Source: Perognathus longimembris pacificus
Taxonomy: Eukaryota; Chordata; Mammalia; Rodentia; Heteromyidae
Direction of reading: 5' to 3'
Assembly: GCF_023159225.1 (NCBI RefSeq)
Contig: NC_063166.1
Location: forward strand, 41,402,149-41,466,148
Length of the DNA stretch: 64,000 bases
The notes beneath the pieces are model-generated. The model was not told the origin of the DNA and did no database searches. It saw only the letters and a list, made by a program, of their open reading frames with translations. Both the position numbers and the translations under genes were made by a program. Shown here one piece after another: positions 43,470-55,129 of the stretch (within the stretch, counting starts at the first letter, position 1; each line of letters opens with the position of its first letter).

Positions 43470-44228
43470 GAAGGGCATCTAGGTTGGTTCCATGTTTTAG
43501 CAATGACAAGTTGTTCTGTGATAAACATAGTTGTGCTGGTGGCTTTAGTGTGGTCTTGCTTGTGGTCTTTTGCTTAGATGCCCAAAAGTGGGGCTACTGG
43601 GTTGTAGGGGAGCTCTATCTTTAGCCTTCTTAGGAACCTCCACACTGCTTTCCAGAGGGGTTGAACAAATTTGCATTCCCACCAACAATGTAGTGGGGTA
43701 CCCTTTTGGCCACATCCTCTCCAGCATTCATTATTATTGAATTCTTGATAATGGACATTTTTACTGGGGTGAGGTGGAATTCTCAATGTTGTTTTGATTT
43801 GCATTTCTTTTATGGCAAGTGATGTAGAACACTTTTTCATGTGACTTTTGGCCATTCTCATTTCCTTTTCAGAGAAGTTTCTTTTTAGGTCTTTAGCTCG
43901 TTTGTTGAAAGGGGTGTTGGTTCTTTGATAATTTGTTTTGGAGGAATTTAATTTTTGAGTTCTGTGTATATTTTAGATATCAAGACTTTGTCCATTGTAT
44001 GGCTGGTGTAGATCTTCTCCCAATCTGTGGGCTTTCTGTTTATCTTGAAATCTATGTCCTTTGCCCTGCAGAAGTTCTGCAGTTTGATACAGTCCCACTT
44101 GTGCAACCTTTCTTTGATTTGTTGCATTTCTGGGCCTTTGTTGAGAAAGTTTCTTCCAGTGCCAAGGGGTCCTAGAGTTTCTCCTATTTCTTCTTGTAGT
44201 GATTTCAGGGTACCTGATTTTATTTCAG
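43470..44228 (-). pseudogene. L1 ORF2 fragment, inverted 5' part of a twin-primed L1
   Basis: The minus strand encodes the ORF2 C-terminal third, including '[15 protein letters not shown]' and '[11 protein letters not shown]', up to the NQPRCP block. Indels break the frame. The forward part begins about 8 L1 bases further on, at 44230. Confidence 0.9.
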
Positions 44229-44229
44229 G

Positions 44230-44960
44230 GATGAATGGATAAGGAAAATGTGGTACATATTCACAATAGAATTCTATGCCTCCATAAGAAGGAATGACAC
44301 TGCCCCATTCATAAGGAAATGGAAGGACTTGAAAAAAATCATATTAAGTGAAGTGACCCAGACCCAAAGGAACATAAACCCTATGGTGTCCCTCATAGGG
44401 AATAGCTAGTATATGATTAGGCTAGTCATGTAGAAGATCAAAATACCCCAATAACTACACCCATATGACCACATAAGACCATGCCAAGTGAAATGAACTC
44501 CACATTATGGAAACAAGAGTTATATCATTGTTGTAATTATTATCAACATGCCATGTGAAACCCTACCTTTTATTTTTATTTTTTTTGCTTTTTTGTCTTT
44601 TTATTTGATTGTTTTGTTTAGTTTTCTTTCTCTTTCATTCCCTTGTTGTGGTTGTATCCCCGCTACCATTATATCTCATCCGAATACCCTGGATACTGTT
44701 TATGTGGGTATTAGAACTGGAGAAGGGAATGGGAATATCAAAATTGAGAGACAAAGGACAAAACAACAAACCATTCCAAAGCAATACTTACAAAGCCATT
44801 TAGTATAAATCAACTGCGTATTGGAGGGAGAGGGAAAGGGGGAGGGAGGAAATGAGGGAGGAGGTAGCAAGTTGAACAAAACATGTACTCACTGCCTTAC
44901 ATATGAATCTGTAACCCCTCTATACCACACTTTGACAATAAAGAAAGAAGTTTTTTTTTT
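44230..44960 (+). pseudogene. L1 ORF2 end and 3' UTR (forward part)
   Basis: Begins 'gatgaatggataaggaaaat' (the DEWIRKM block), passes the degraded ORF2 stop region (44400-44410), the 3' UTR, a G-rich tract at 44822-44855, AATAAA at 44938 and a T-run of 22 where an A-tail is expected. Confidence 0.88.
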
Positions 44961-44969
44961 TTTTTTTTT

Positions 44970-45528
44970 TAAAAAGACGAGAAACTGTGAAAGGTCTCTG
45001 TTACTTACAAAGGTTATTTCCATTTGTTTTCCGAACAATCTGTAGTCATTGGTTTATTGTGCTAATTCTTAAGCCAAATAATACTGAAAGAACCATGCAT
45101 AGAAGCATTAAGAGCTTTTCATAGTACATGTTCAATAAATATTTGTTGAATTAGAATGTAAATCTTGCTTAATCAGAGCCACCTGTATTCCAATTTTTTT
45201 AAATTGTATAAAAACACCAATTTGACATATTATGTTGGAGTCAGATTGAATAACTATTGCTCTAATAGCTGTAGATTTTAGTCTAGTGGAGTGGCACTTT
45301 ATAAAGTTATGTTCTATACCCATCCATAAGTTAAATGGTGTTATTCTATTATACTAAATGAAGCAGAAAAAAACCTATTTCAAATGCAATAAAGCACTTT
45401 TAAGATCTCAGATCAATATTTCTTAACCTACATGCCTATTATATCCTAAAACATTTATCAGGCTTTGTGAAAAAAATAATACGAAAAAAATAAACTTTTT
45501 AAGTAATTTCTATACTTTAAAAATAGAG
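44970..45528. other. unassigned AT-rich sequence
   Basis: Nothing recognised. Confidence 0.35.
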
Positions 45529-45530
45529 TT

Positions 45531-45757
45531 AGACGCCAGTGGCTCACACCTATAGTCCTAGCTACTCAAGAGGCTGAGATTGGAGGACTGCAGTTTGAAG
45601 ACAGCCTAAATAGGAAGTCATGAGACTTTTATCATTAATTAACTAGCAAAATGCTGAAAATGGAGTTGTGGCTCAAGTGGTAGAGTACTACTAACCTTGA
45701 ATGAGAAAGCTAAGGGACAGTACCCAGACCCTGATTTCAAGCCCAGCACCAGCACCA
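45531..45757 (+). mobile_element. B1-ID composite SINE
   Basis: 'cagtggctcacacctatagt', 'gctactcaagaggctgagat', 'gtggctcaagtggtagagta'. This is one of the best-preserved composites in the window. Confidence 0.92.
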
Positions 45758-45759
45758 AT

Positions 45760-46074
45760 AAATATCAATGGCAATGAAATTGGTCTTTAGCCTTTTTAAT
45801 TGCTCATATTATTCTTCTTGGTAGTTAATTTTATGGTATGTTGGTGTATATGTATGTGAGTGTGTGTATTTGTACATTTATTAATGTGTGCATGATATTC
45901 ATATGTATGTGTGTATATATTTGTGCATGAATGTGTATTGGAAGAATTATTTTTGTATTCTGCTGTGGGGTGATGACTCCCATTGTACTTTAATCTATTT
46001 TTCTACATTTTTAATACCCACCAACAGTCTTTATTTGCATTTCCAAGTTTACCAAGTGTTCTTTCTTACTGAAG
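45760..46074. other. unassigned; imperfect TG/TATG-rich stretch
   Basis: A TGTA/TGTG-rich stretch spans 45838-45940. Nothing else recognised. Confidence 0.45.
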
Positions 46075-46088
46075 ACTAACCAAATTCT
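46075..46088 (+). repeat. TSD of short L1, left
   Basis: 'actaaccaaattct' is repeated at 46406-46419. Confidence 0.93.
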
Positions 46089-46405
46089 ATTTTTTAAATA
46101 AAAGAATTACTTATTTATTGTCAAAGTGATGTACAGAGGGATTACAGTTTCATTCGTTAGGCCATGGGTACATTTCTTGTACTATTTGTTACCTCCTCCC
46201 TCATTCCCCCCTCCCCCTTCCCCCTTTCCCTCTACCCTCATGAGTTGTTCAGTTGGTTTACACCAAATGGTTTTGCAAGTATTGCTTTTGGAGTCCTTTG
46301 TCCTTTTATCCTTTGTCTCTCAATTTTGATATTCCCTTTCACTTCTCTAGTTCTAATACCAGTATATACAGTATCCAGGGTACTCAGATGAGATACAGTG
46401 ATAGC
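46089..46405 (-). mobile_element. L1, 5'-truncated to the 3' UTR
   Basis: Antisense L1 3' end: the complement of the AATAAA/A-tail at 46095-46120, C-runs at 46200-46235 (G-rich on the sense strand), and the 'ccaaatggttttgcaagtat' block. Only about 315 bp were copied. The perfect 14-bp TSD shows it is an independent, fairly recent insertion. Confidence 0.93.
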
Positions 46406-46419
46406 ACTAACCAAATTCT
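46406..46419 (+). repeat. TSD of short L1, right
   Basis: Perfect match to 46075-46088. Confidence 0.93.
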
Positions 46420-47584
46420 TTCATGCTGTAAGAGCTCGATTAGTCCTTATTGCTACAGTATAGGTCTTGCCTGCTGAAACATGTCTGTGACTTTTATTCT
46501 GGAATGAAAATTTGATTGGACATTAGTATTCATGAGCTACACTTTTTTCTTTTAGAATTGTGTAGACATTGCTCTTCTGGCTTCAATGACAATGTGGAAA
46601 GTTTAAAGCCAGGCTGGCGCCTACCTCTTCTACACAATGGATGTCTGTGGAATTTTTTTTCAATATATTTTAAAAGCTAAGCCAGGATAAGTTGCCATGT
46701 CAATCATTCTGAATCTATTTCTTCCTCTAAAAGAAATTGTTTCCCTTTCCAACTTGAAGATCAAGTTCTCTTCACTTTTTGATGCATGCCTTTTAATGCC
46801 TTTCCGATCCACTTACATTTCTTATCTTAAGTACACCCTGGAGTAGACTTTCCTGGTTGCTGAATTCATTTCTTCATCTACCACAATAGTTTCTCTCCAG
46901 ATTGATCATATTTTTAAATCATTTTCTTTGTGATTAATCCAAGCCTTTCCTTAGGTCAGTAACTTTATTATCAATCATGGTTATTGATGTTCCAGTTATA
47001 TACAGTTGGTTTCTTGTGTATATAATGAAAATTTTTTTCTTTGCAATCTATTGCCTCAATTCTGCAATTCCACTTTGATTTGATTCAACTGTTTTCTAAT
47101 TTAAAAGTTTGTTCCTATCAGGTCCATATTATTATAAAGCATTAAAACATTTGGTAAAAAAATGACTTGTATCCTTTTATTTGTTTTTGTTTTGTTCCAT
47201 GGAAGCTTCTTTATTCATTTATTCCCTGAAGGATGGGGAAGCTATCTACCATCCAGCAAGAGAATACAGCCCACCTTCACTCAACAGAACTTCCACACTC
47301 AGAACCTCCTCCTTCACCCTACAAACACCATCTGATTGTTCATCTCCATCCTTGTAACATCCCTTAAAATAAATAAACTAGGGATGTGTGAACAGAGGCC
47401 ACATAGTAAATCATTAAACACAAGAATGAGGTGTAGAATTCCCCATTTGTAGCCAAATCACCTACAATTATGAATAAACTGGATACTTAGTGCTTGTGAT
47501 TAGTGTCTGAAATAGAAGGTCAGTCCTTGGGGTGTGTGATAATTTCTAGTAGTTAGTATTAGGCTCAGAATTGAAATTAAATCA
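46420..47584. other. unassigned AT-rich sequence
   Basis: Nothing recognised. Confidence 0.35.
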
Positions 47585-47585
47585 T

Positions 47586-47718
47586 GGTAACTGATAGTGG
47601 TACACACCTGTAATTCCAGCATTAGGAAAGCTGAAGCAGGAGGATTAGAAATCTGAGGCCAATTTGTACTACATAGTGAGTTCGAAACAAGTTGGAATGT
47701 AGTAATATCCTGCCTCCC
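47586..47718 (+). mobile_element. B1 monomer SINE
   Basis: 'gtggtacacacctgtaattc', 'agctgaagcaggaggattag', 'gaggccaatttgtactacat' and 'agtgagttcgaaacaag' in B1 order, without an ID-like half. Confidence 0.82.
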
Positions 47719-47735
47719 CTCCCCACCACCAAAGG

Positions 47736-47961
47736 ACTGGCACTGATGGTCCAAGCCTGCAATCCCAGCTACTCAGGAAGCTGAGATCCAAGCAGTATGG
47801 TTCAAAGTCAGTCTAGGCAGCAAGGTCCATGGGACTCTTATCTCCAATTAACGAGCAAAATGCTGAAAGTGGAGTTGTGGTTTAAGTGGCAGAGCATTAG
47901 CCTTAAACACAAAAGCTAAGAGACAGGCCCAAGCCCTGAGTTCACATTGCAGGATTAGCAC
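47736..47961 (+). mobile_element. B1-ID composite SINE
   Basis: 'caatcccagctactcaggaa', 'cttatctccaattaacgagc', 'gtggcagagcattagcctta'. It lies directly behind the B1 monomer in the same orientation. Confidence 0.9.
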
Positions 47962-48109
47962 AAAAAAATTGTAAGACACCAGTTGGAATATTGGTTGTTG
48001 GTGGGACAGAAACACACATGTGATACCACAGATGTGATAAGAAAAATAACAGTTTCCTTACCTTTGCCAAAACTTCTATATCTAGAAACCATGCTGCTAC
48101 TCTATCTAT

Positions 48110-48480
48110 ATTAATCTATAAATATAGTACATATTTATATAAAGTATATATATATATACTATGTAGTATATACTGTATAGTATGTATATTTATATAGTAT
48201 ATATTTTTGGTATATACTATAACTATATCATATATATCTAACATATGATATATGCTATATAAATCTAGATATACTATATGTAGTATATATATTTATATGT
48301 GAATACATGTATTTATATTATATATACTATATACCATATGTATATACTTATATATTGTGTAAATAATATAATATAATTATTATATTATTATATAAATATT
48401 ATTATATAATATATATTATATAATATAGATATATAAATATAATAATATATAAATATATGGTATATAGTTTATATACTATA
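48110..48480. repeat. AT-rich palindromic tract
   Basis: More than 85% A+T, built of TATATA, ATATAGTATATA and TATAATATA words that are largely self-complementary. No protein or RNA signal. Confidence 0.9.
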
Positions 48481-48494
48481 AGAGTTTCTCAGAT

Positions 48495-48582
48495 TTCTCA
48501 ACCTACAATGACTTCAAACTTTGATCCTCACATGCTCCTGAGTAGCTAGGATGTCAGATGTGAGCCACCTGGATTGATATGT
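48495..48582 (-). mobile_element. B1-ID composite SINE fragment
   Basis: Antisense 'gctcctgagtagctaggatg' and 'cagatgtgagccacctgg'. It abuts the AT tract. Confidence 0.7.
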
Positions 48583-48584
48583 AT

Positions 48585-48918
48585 ATATTTACAAGAGTAC
48601 TCAGACTATGCTTCATTGTTGATTAACTTTTGCTTTTTCACCCTTTAGTTTCCTAAAAGGGCATTTTAATTTTATATTCATTTCAGTCACTAAGTTCTTA
48701 CAGGGAATAGTGTCTGACTTAACCTGAATCTGGTGTCCTTACCTGACAACCATCAGCCCTTAGGCTGCAACCCCTCCAGATCTTACAAGTCTGCCATCTT
48801 CATCATACTCCCAGAGATACTGAATTTTGCCAAATGTAAACTGTTTATAAATATATCTTTGTTGGTATTTATTGTGGGAACTGGAGCCTGATTGTACTAA
48901 TTGTGTAATAGCACACAG
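48585..48918. other. unassigned sequence
   Basis: Nothing recognised. Confidence 0.35.
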
Positions 48919-48920
48919 GT

Positions 48921-49146
48921 TGGACTGAATGCTGTAGCTCATGTATATAATCCCAGGTACCAAGGAAGCTGAGATCTGAGCATCACAGTTCAAAGCCAGC
49001 CTGGGCAGAAAAGTCCGTGAAACATGTATCTCCAAGTAACCACCAAAAAGCTGAGAATGGAGCTATGGTTCACATGGTAGCGTGGCAGTCTTAAGCAAAA
49101 AGGCTAATGAACAACATATAGGCCCTGAGTTCAAGCCCCAGGACTA

Positions 49147-49147
<1 letters not shown>
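48921..49147 (+). mobile_element. B1-ID composite SINE with CA tail
   Basis: 'gctgagatctgagcatcaca', 'caaagccagcctgggcagaa' and 'gttcaagccccaggactatc' lead straight into the CA array. Confidence 0.9.

Positions 49148-49148
<1 letters not shown>

Positions 49149-49191
<43 letters not shown>
49149..49191. repeat. (CA)n microsatellite
   Basis: About 21 units at the SINE 3' end. Confidence 0.98.
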
Positions 49192-49193
<2 letters not shown>

Positions 49194-49224
49194 TAGCAAT
49201 GATATCAAAAAGCTTCTGGGGAGA

Positions 49225-49320
49225 GACAGCAGTCACTGCCATATTTTGCAAATAAGGCAATGTCTCACTCAAGTTTATACAGCTCTAGAGACCACATTTG
49301 AACTCCTATTAGTACTCAGT
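49225..49320 (-). mobile_element. MIR fragment
   Basis: 'attttgcaaataaggcaatg', 'actcaagtttatacagctct' and 'acatttgaactcctatt' follow the antisense MIR order. Confidence 0.58.
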
Positions 49321-49324
49321 ATGT

Positions 49325-49945
49325 GTTTTGTAAGAATTTCTTAGGAAAAAGGTCTTCAACAATTCAGGCACTTACCTTTTGATGGTGCAGATTAGAAGGC
49401 TGGGAGCCATGAAGAGAAGCACTGTAGAGTCGACAGGTGACCCAGATGGATATTTCTAGCCCTAGTAATCAATCAGTATTTTATTGATGATCAAGTGCTG
49501 TGCTCATAGAAGTGAGAAGAATTTGTCTCTTTTTTCTTTGGTAATATATTTCCTTCTTTCATGTGGAATTACACTGACTAGAAACAAGCAAATTTGAGTC
49601 TCTTGAAAAATTCAGCACACGCTCCCATTTAACAGAAACCCTGTGGATCCCTCCCTGGTGAATGTTAAGAGATGATTGAAAATATCCAAAGAAATAGCTG
49701 TAAATGTTAAGCCTTAGTGCCTGGGATGCAGAGAGGAAGGAGGCCCATCAGAGATCCTCCAAGGTGGCAGGAAGACTGGAATACAAGAATTCACAATGGG
49801 ACCAATGGCTCTTGACTGACCACCTCCTTTCCCAGTCTCAAACCAAATCATGTGTTTATGTTGATGAGGCTAGCATTGAGTTTTTCTGAGTGGATGCTTT
49901 AATCTTAGACTAGGTTCCCTTTACAGTAGAGAAAAGGATTAAGAA
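49325..49945. other. unassigned sequence
   Basis: Nothing recognised. Confidence 0.35.
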
Positions 49946-49951
49946 GTGAAT

Positions 49952-50405
49952 ATTGTGATGGATTGAGTAGTAAAAGTACAAAGATATTCACATGCTAATT
50001 CTCAAAACTTGAGTATGGCACCTAATACAACAAAGAGACTTTGAAGTGATGATTAACTTAAAGATCTTGAGGTAAGGAGATGATTCTATTTTATCCAGGT
50101 AGGCCCACTGTCATTATACATAGAGAAGCAGGAGAGTTAGTCTCAAAAGAGTTGAGATGAGAGACCCAGAGATCAGAGAGTCTTTAAGATGTCACACTGC
50201 TGCTTTGAATACAGAAGGAATACAAACAACATCATGAAGCTGTAAAAGCTCAAGGCCTGAATCTTTCTCTAGAGCCTGCAAAAGGAACTGAGTATTTTTG
50301 TTCTCCTATTTTAGAGTTCTCCTCTTATGAAGTATGGGTAACAAATTTGAATTGTATTAAGCTATTTTTTGTGTGGTAATTTGTTACAATACATATAGGA
50401 AATGG
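49952..50405 (+). mobile_element. MLT1/MaLR-type LTR, ancient
   Basis: Sense order of the MaLR LTR: 'gtgatggattgagtagt' start, 'gattaacttaaagatcttga', 'ttttatccaggtaggcccac', 'ctctagagcctgcaaaagga', and the 3' end 'gtgtggtaatttgttacaat'. Diverged, with no internal ERV genes beside it. The subfamily is not certain. Confidence 0.68.
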
Positions 50406-50434
50406 GGCATAGATTCACTAGTGAAAAATGGCAT

Positions 50435-50450
50435 ACAGATTTCAGTATGC
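50435..50450 (+). repeat. TSD of ID-dimer SINE, left
   Basis: 'acagatttcagtatgc' is repeated at 50660-50675 with one mismatch. Confidence 0.88.
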
Positions 50451-50659
50451 GGGGCTGGGGATATAGCCTAGTGGCAAGAGTGCTTACCTCTTATACGTGA
50501 AGCCCTGGGTTCAATTCCCCAGCACCACATATACAAGAAAACGGCCAGAAGTGGCGCTGTGGCTCAAGTGGCAGAGTGCTAGCCTTGAGCAAAAATAAGC
50601 CAGGGACAGTGCTCAGGCGCTGAGTCCAAGCCCCAGGACTGGCCAAAACAAAACAAAAA
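50451..50659 (+). mobile_element. dimeric ID-derived SINE
   Basis: Same dimer as 7166-7378, but with the 'gtgcttacctcttatacgtg' variant in the left unit and 'agcaaaaataagcc' between the arms. It belongs to a slightly different sublineage. The tail is (AAAAC)n-like. Confidence 0.93.
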
Positions 50660-50675
50660 ACAGGTTTCAGTATGC
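50660..50675 (+). repeat. TSD of ID-dimer SINE, right
   Basis: One mismatch to 50435-50450. Confidence 0.88.
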
Positions 50676-50679
50676 ATGA

Positions 50680-51450
50680 AACATGGCTACTGCAGGCACT
50701 TAGGTGTAAATGGAAGATGTGCTAACTACCATATAATGAAACCCAGGGTTGCTTAGAAATTGCAGGAAGCAGATGCTAACTTGTTATAAATAATGAAGGA
50801 AGCCTTTTTATGGGATGGGGATCTCTTTCTTTTGAAGGGCCTCCATTGCTTTTCAGGAGCTGGTAGAAGAATTATTAATATGCATTTCCTGCTAGATATA
50901 TTGAATGGACAGCTTCATCCTAAACAACCAGTTTCCCTTTCTGTATGATCAAATTTTCACTGAGCATGACAGAGACACAATGCTTCTGCTTGTGTTGTTA
51001 TTTCCATTGACTGGGAAAGTCATTGTAATTTCAAATACAGCCCTACAGTCTGTATGCTAGAACACAATTTGATCAAGACATAAATAATGGCCTGTATTTC
51101 CTCAGTGACCTTGAATGCCTGTTGTGAAGAATTCTTGGGCATTTGTCTACATTCATCTTTATTTCTTCCTTTAAGAAAGTCAACAAGATTAACAATTACT
51201 GCTTAGGCTCTGTTGGTAGTGATATCAACCTCCCTGTCCAGTGAAGCCTTTGTGAATATGCCCATCTAATTGGCTTATGATGCTGCTCTCATTCTGTCAT
51301 TTCCAGCACTAGACCCTTCCAAAGAGACTGTGGATGCCTCTACCCTCTTTTGTCAATCTCCTTGACTTCATCTAAAGATTTCTTCAAAAATGACCCCTTC
51401 TTAGCAACATAATCAAACCTTGGAAGAGACCTTTATTTAAGAAACTGTGT
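50680..51450. other. unassigned sequence
   Basis: Nothing recognised. Confidence 0.35.
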
Positions 51451-51455
51451 TTCAG

Positions 51456-51640
51456 GAGCTGTGTGTCATGGGGCAGGCCTATAATCTCAGCTAGTTAGGA
51501 GGCAGAGATAGAATAATCACAGCTTGAGACTGACCTTGACAGAAGTCTAAAACCCTATCTGAAAAACAAACTAAAAACAAAAGGACTGAGAATATGACTC
51601 AAGTGGTAGAGCAATGCCTAGCAGTTAATAGAAAAGTCAG
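51456..51640 (+). mobile_element. B1-ID composite SINE, variant with full B1 half
   Basis: 'ggcctataatctcagctagt', 'cacagcttgagactgacctt' and 'aaaaccctatctgaaaaaca' resemble a whole B1. They are followed by 'actcaagtggtagagcaatg', the ID-like arm. Confidence 0.78.
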
Positions 51641-51644
51641 ATTG

Positions 51645-53140
51645 CATTTTCTCAAAGAGACCACAGTTTCTATCATTCTAACATGACAGAACTCACACTA
51701 CCTTCACAGCACATTCTTCTTCCCACTGAGCAATGCCAGTAGGCAGTCTCACTTGGGTTGGCACATGGGTTTCTTAACCATTGAGTTACTTCTTGGTGAT
51801 AAAGATAGATGAAAGGTGATCTCCCAAATCAGTTCAGAAACTCATAATTGGAAAAGAATTGGAAAGTCATATGCCCCCTCTATCTCATTAATACTATGTA
51901 GGCAGCCACAATGGTCTGGGTATCTGCAAACTGGTCTTGATATGAGTTTAGGCAAGGACATTTCATAGGCAATAGTAACTTGGCATTGCACAAAATAATT
52001 GCTTCATGGTGAAATACAAAAAGGTATGGCTTGAAACTAACCACTTACTGTGTGATTAATAATTAAAAGACAATTGATTTTATCTCCCCTCTGCAATGAG
52101 AAATGTCTTTAGAAACCTTCTACTCATCCAGATTTCTCTCCAACCCTTCCAAACTTCCTTCCTCTGTGCTGATTTTTATTCTTCCATGTATGGTTTTAGA
52201 GTTACCCAATAGTCCTTTTCCTGTATGTGTTCCATTTCCATACACCTTTCTGAACCTATCTCAGGCCTCCAAAGGATGTCCTCCTTTCTCTAGCAGCAGA
52301 ACACAGCTACTTTCCTGTGAACCCATTGTTTTGTGGAACGAGGGCTCTCTTTCTGTAGTGGAGCTCCATATATTCCCACTTTCTTTCTCCTATTACTGTT
52401 ATTAGTGGGAATGCATATGTCTGTATCTATGGACAAGATGAATAGAACCTATCTTTCTAAAGCCTACAGAACTCCTACACAATCCTCATCACTTTGCTTA
52501 ATGACCAGTTTATCTGTGAGCAATCTCTTCCCTAAAAGTTATGAACTGAGATAAGCTCTTTCCTTTCTGTCCACCACCTATGTGTCTGAGCCTCTTAAAT
52601 TGCCAGAGACTAGCTGTGGAAGGTCACCCAACTTGTTCTGGAAAGCCAGCCTGCAATAGATTATGAGAGAATGAAAAGCAGAGAGAGGAAAGGATTAGAA
52701 GATGCAATACAGACTCATTCCTAGAAGCAACTTTCCACCAATCATTGCACTCTGACTGAAAGAAATCCTTATGTTACTAGAGTTCAGTATTTGTGCATTG
52801 CAACAAGAGTCCTAGCCTCCTACAAACCTTTTAGGTTTGCACATCAGCTATATCATTGATTAGCATTTCTATTTGTATTAGTCTATGTAAAAGGAATGGC
52901 TCTTTCTGTGTTTATTATGTTCTCTAGGTTATGTGATTTGAAGGCATGTCACCCAACTTGAATTTAGCAAAATAATTAACATCACTTTGGAACAAAGCAC
53001 AGAAACACCAAGAAATACTTGGCAGTTGATTAATGGGAGAACTTTGTGAGCAGACCAGTTACATGTTTAGCATGCATTATCAGATATTATCAGTGTGGTA
53101 GGATACATACAAAAAGAATAACATTCAGTAGACTAAACAC
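51645..53140. other. unassigned sequence
   Basis: A 100-codon frame at 52103-52405 (plus) shows no recognisable domain or splice context. Confidence 0.35.
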
Positions 53141-53145
53141 CTCTA

Positions 53146-53147
<2 letters not shown>

Positions 53148-53202
<55 letters not shown>

Positions 53203-53220
53203 CTCTATCTCTGTCTCTGT
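53148..53220. repeat. (TC)n(TATC)n microsatellite
   Basis: TC dinucleotides change to CTAT tetramers at about 53182, then CTCTGT. Confidence 0.96.
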
Positions 53221-53224
53221 GCTC

Positions 53225-53690
53225 TGACTCTTGTTTTCTCACTATATTTCAGTTGAGGAGTAACAATGTCTTCATCATGAAATTTTGAGATGCAATACAG
53301 AGACTCATTATGGAGCAAAGTGCTTTTAAGTCTTAGCTAACTAAAGAGTAAGGTTAAATCTCTAGATACAGCTGGGTGGAGTAAGAAAATAACGCCAATC
53401 TCTCCATCTGTTGGCCCAGGTTTTCCCACTGTAATACTAATTTTCAGGTCAGTTTTCCTAATTGAAAACAATCACCAGAAGCTCTAAGCTTCTATCAGTG
53501 ACCTAAATGGAAACAAATGATTTCCGTCCCAATTATTCCAATATAAGTCTTGTTAAGTCTGTTGAACTCATATTTTCTAACTTGATCTGATCACTGACTT
53601 CAGGAAAGTAGGTGGCTCTGATTGGTCACCCAGGAGCCAGTGAATGGGGCCATTCTCTTTGGCACCATATGTATTATGAATGTGATTCTT
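53225..53690. other. unassigned sequence
   Basis: Nothing recognised. Confidence 0.35.
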
Positions 53691-53694
53691 CAAC

Positions 53695-53830
53695 AGGCAG
53701 AATAGTGGCTCCTCCAAATGTCTGTTTTCATCCCTGGAACGCATGAATGCTGCCATCTAATCCAGAGCTCACGTAGTACAGATATGATTGAACATCCTGA
53801 AAGAGATTCTACTGAATCTCTCTCTGGAGC
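53695..53830 (+). mobile_element. MLT1/MaLR-type LTR fragment
   Basis: 'agaatagtggctcctccaaa', 'catccctggaacgcatgaat' and 'cagatatgattgaacatcct' resemble the 5' half of the same LTR class as the 49.95-kb copy. Confidence 0.5.
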
Positions 53831-53959
53831 AGGGGACAGGAGAAGAAATGGTGGAATAGTTACAAATATGCTTTCCAGTGGAAAAGAATATGTTTCTTCT
53901 TCCTTGTTCTATGTCTGAGGACCTATGAACTAAAATTACAACAGACAGATTGTTAGGAG

Positions 53960-54480
53960 AAGAGGCCTGGGCTTTTAAAAAACTGTATGCATATGAGTTT
54001 CTCAGGAAAGAAGAAAACCCAAAAAATGGATAGGCTCCTGAACTTACCTACAATTTTAACAAAGGGGCATATACTGTGAAGTGACTAGACACAGGAAAGG
54101 GCTTTGGGCTTTCAGACTTTTCTAATCCCAGTTGATTGACTGAACAAAAATATGCATAAAAAGACAATTAGACCAGGAAAATTACTAGGAGCACAAGGTC
54201 TGAGGACCACACAGCTTTCTCCATCTTGGGACAGTGAGAAAAGTATAGTACTATTAAGTTGATACAGGAATGGGAATCTCCGCCTCTAAACCTCAGCTCT
54301 GTGGATTTCCTCCCCAATAAACAGACAAAGCAGCCCTGTGTATGATACAGAAATTGTGACCTCAAATTTCTGGTAGACAAATGTAAATTCAGTATAATTT
54401 ATATTTCCATGGCCTCATGCCATAGCTTCTGATGACTGACTGATAATAATAATTATTTTAATGATAATATTTAAAATGAC
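53960..54480. other. unassigned sequence
   Basis: Nothing recognised. Confidence 0.35.
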
Positions 54481-54482
54481 TA

Positions 54483-55129
54483 TGTCGTGTTTGGAATCTC
54501 TACCTCAGAAGATGGCTTTTTGCTGGGCTAACTCTATACCTCCTTCCATGTAGATCCCGGGCCTATTTACCCCTCCGTGTGTTCCCCTTTCGCTCTCATG
54601 CAAGCCTCCAGCCAGTAGGAAGTAATGCGGGAGTGAGGGCCATGAGTAAGCTCCAGACTTCATGTAGCCACGAGAATGCCCTCCCCCCCATACTCACCAA
54701 GTAGGCCAGGTATGCATGGGCATTTCAGAGTAAGCTTCAGGAGCTTCCAAAGTTTTATTCAGGGGAAGGGTTTATATAACAGTAATGGCGGCAGGAAGAG
54801 GAGGGAATAACAGTATTAACCATTGGCTGATGAACTGTCCATCATGGTGATGTCACGGAACTTCCCTCAGAGGCGGAGATCACAGTCCACCCAGGACCGG
54901 CCTCCTGGGCTCAGGCCTGCGCCATTATGAGACATGTGCTCCAAGATGAGAGGCAGGGCTGGTTTGGCCGACTTTCCGGTTCTGGAGGGGTGGGGAAGGT
55001 AGGAGTGGATAATAGCCACGCAGTCCCAGGTCTTAAAGGTATAGCCATCCCCGACAGCTTTTCTCTGCACTGCTGCACACCTGTAGGTACTTATCAGATC
55101 TGGTGGAGGATGGTGATGGTGCATGAATC
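54483..55129 (-). mobile_element. solo LTR candidate (endogenous retrovirus)
   Basis: About 0.65 kb, clearly richer in GC and CpG than its flanks. On the minus strand it has, in order: a CCAAT box (complement of 54822-54826), TATATAAA (complement of 54771-54778), AATAAA (complement of 54754-54759), then a U5-like stretch ending in CA at 54483-54484. That is LTR promoter architecture, with the poly(A) signal close behind the TATA box. No internal retroviral genes or second LTR are visible. The right end at 55129 (which would give a TG start) is a guess and no TSD is clear. Confidence 0.6.
54754..54826 (-). promoter_or_regulatory. LTR core promoter and poly(A) signal
   Basis: CCAAT, then about 43 bp, TATATAAA, then 11 bp, AATAAA, on the minus strand. 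Positions are those given for the LTR. Activity is not known. Confidence 0.6.
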
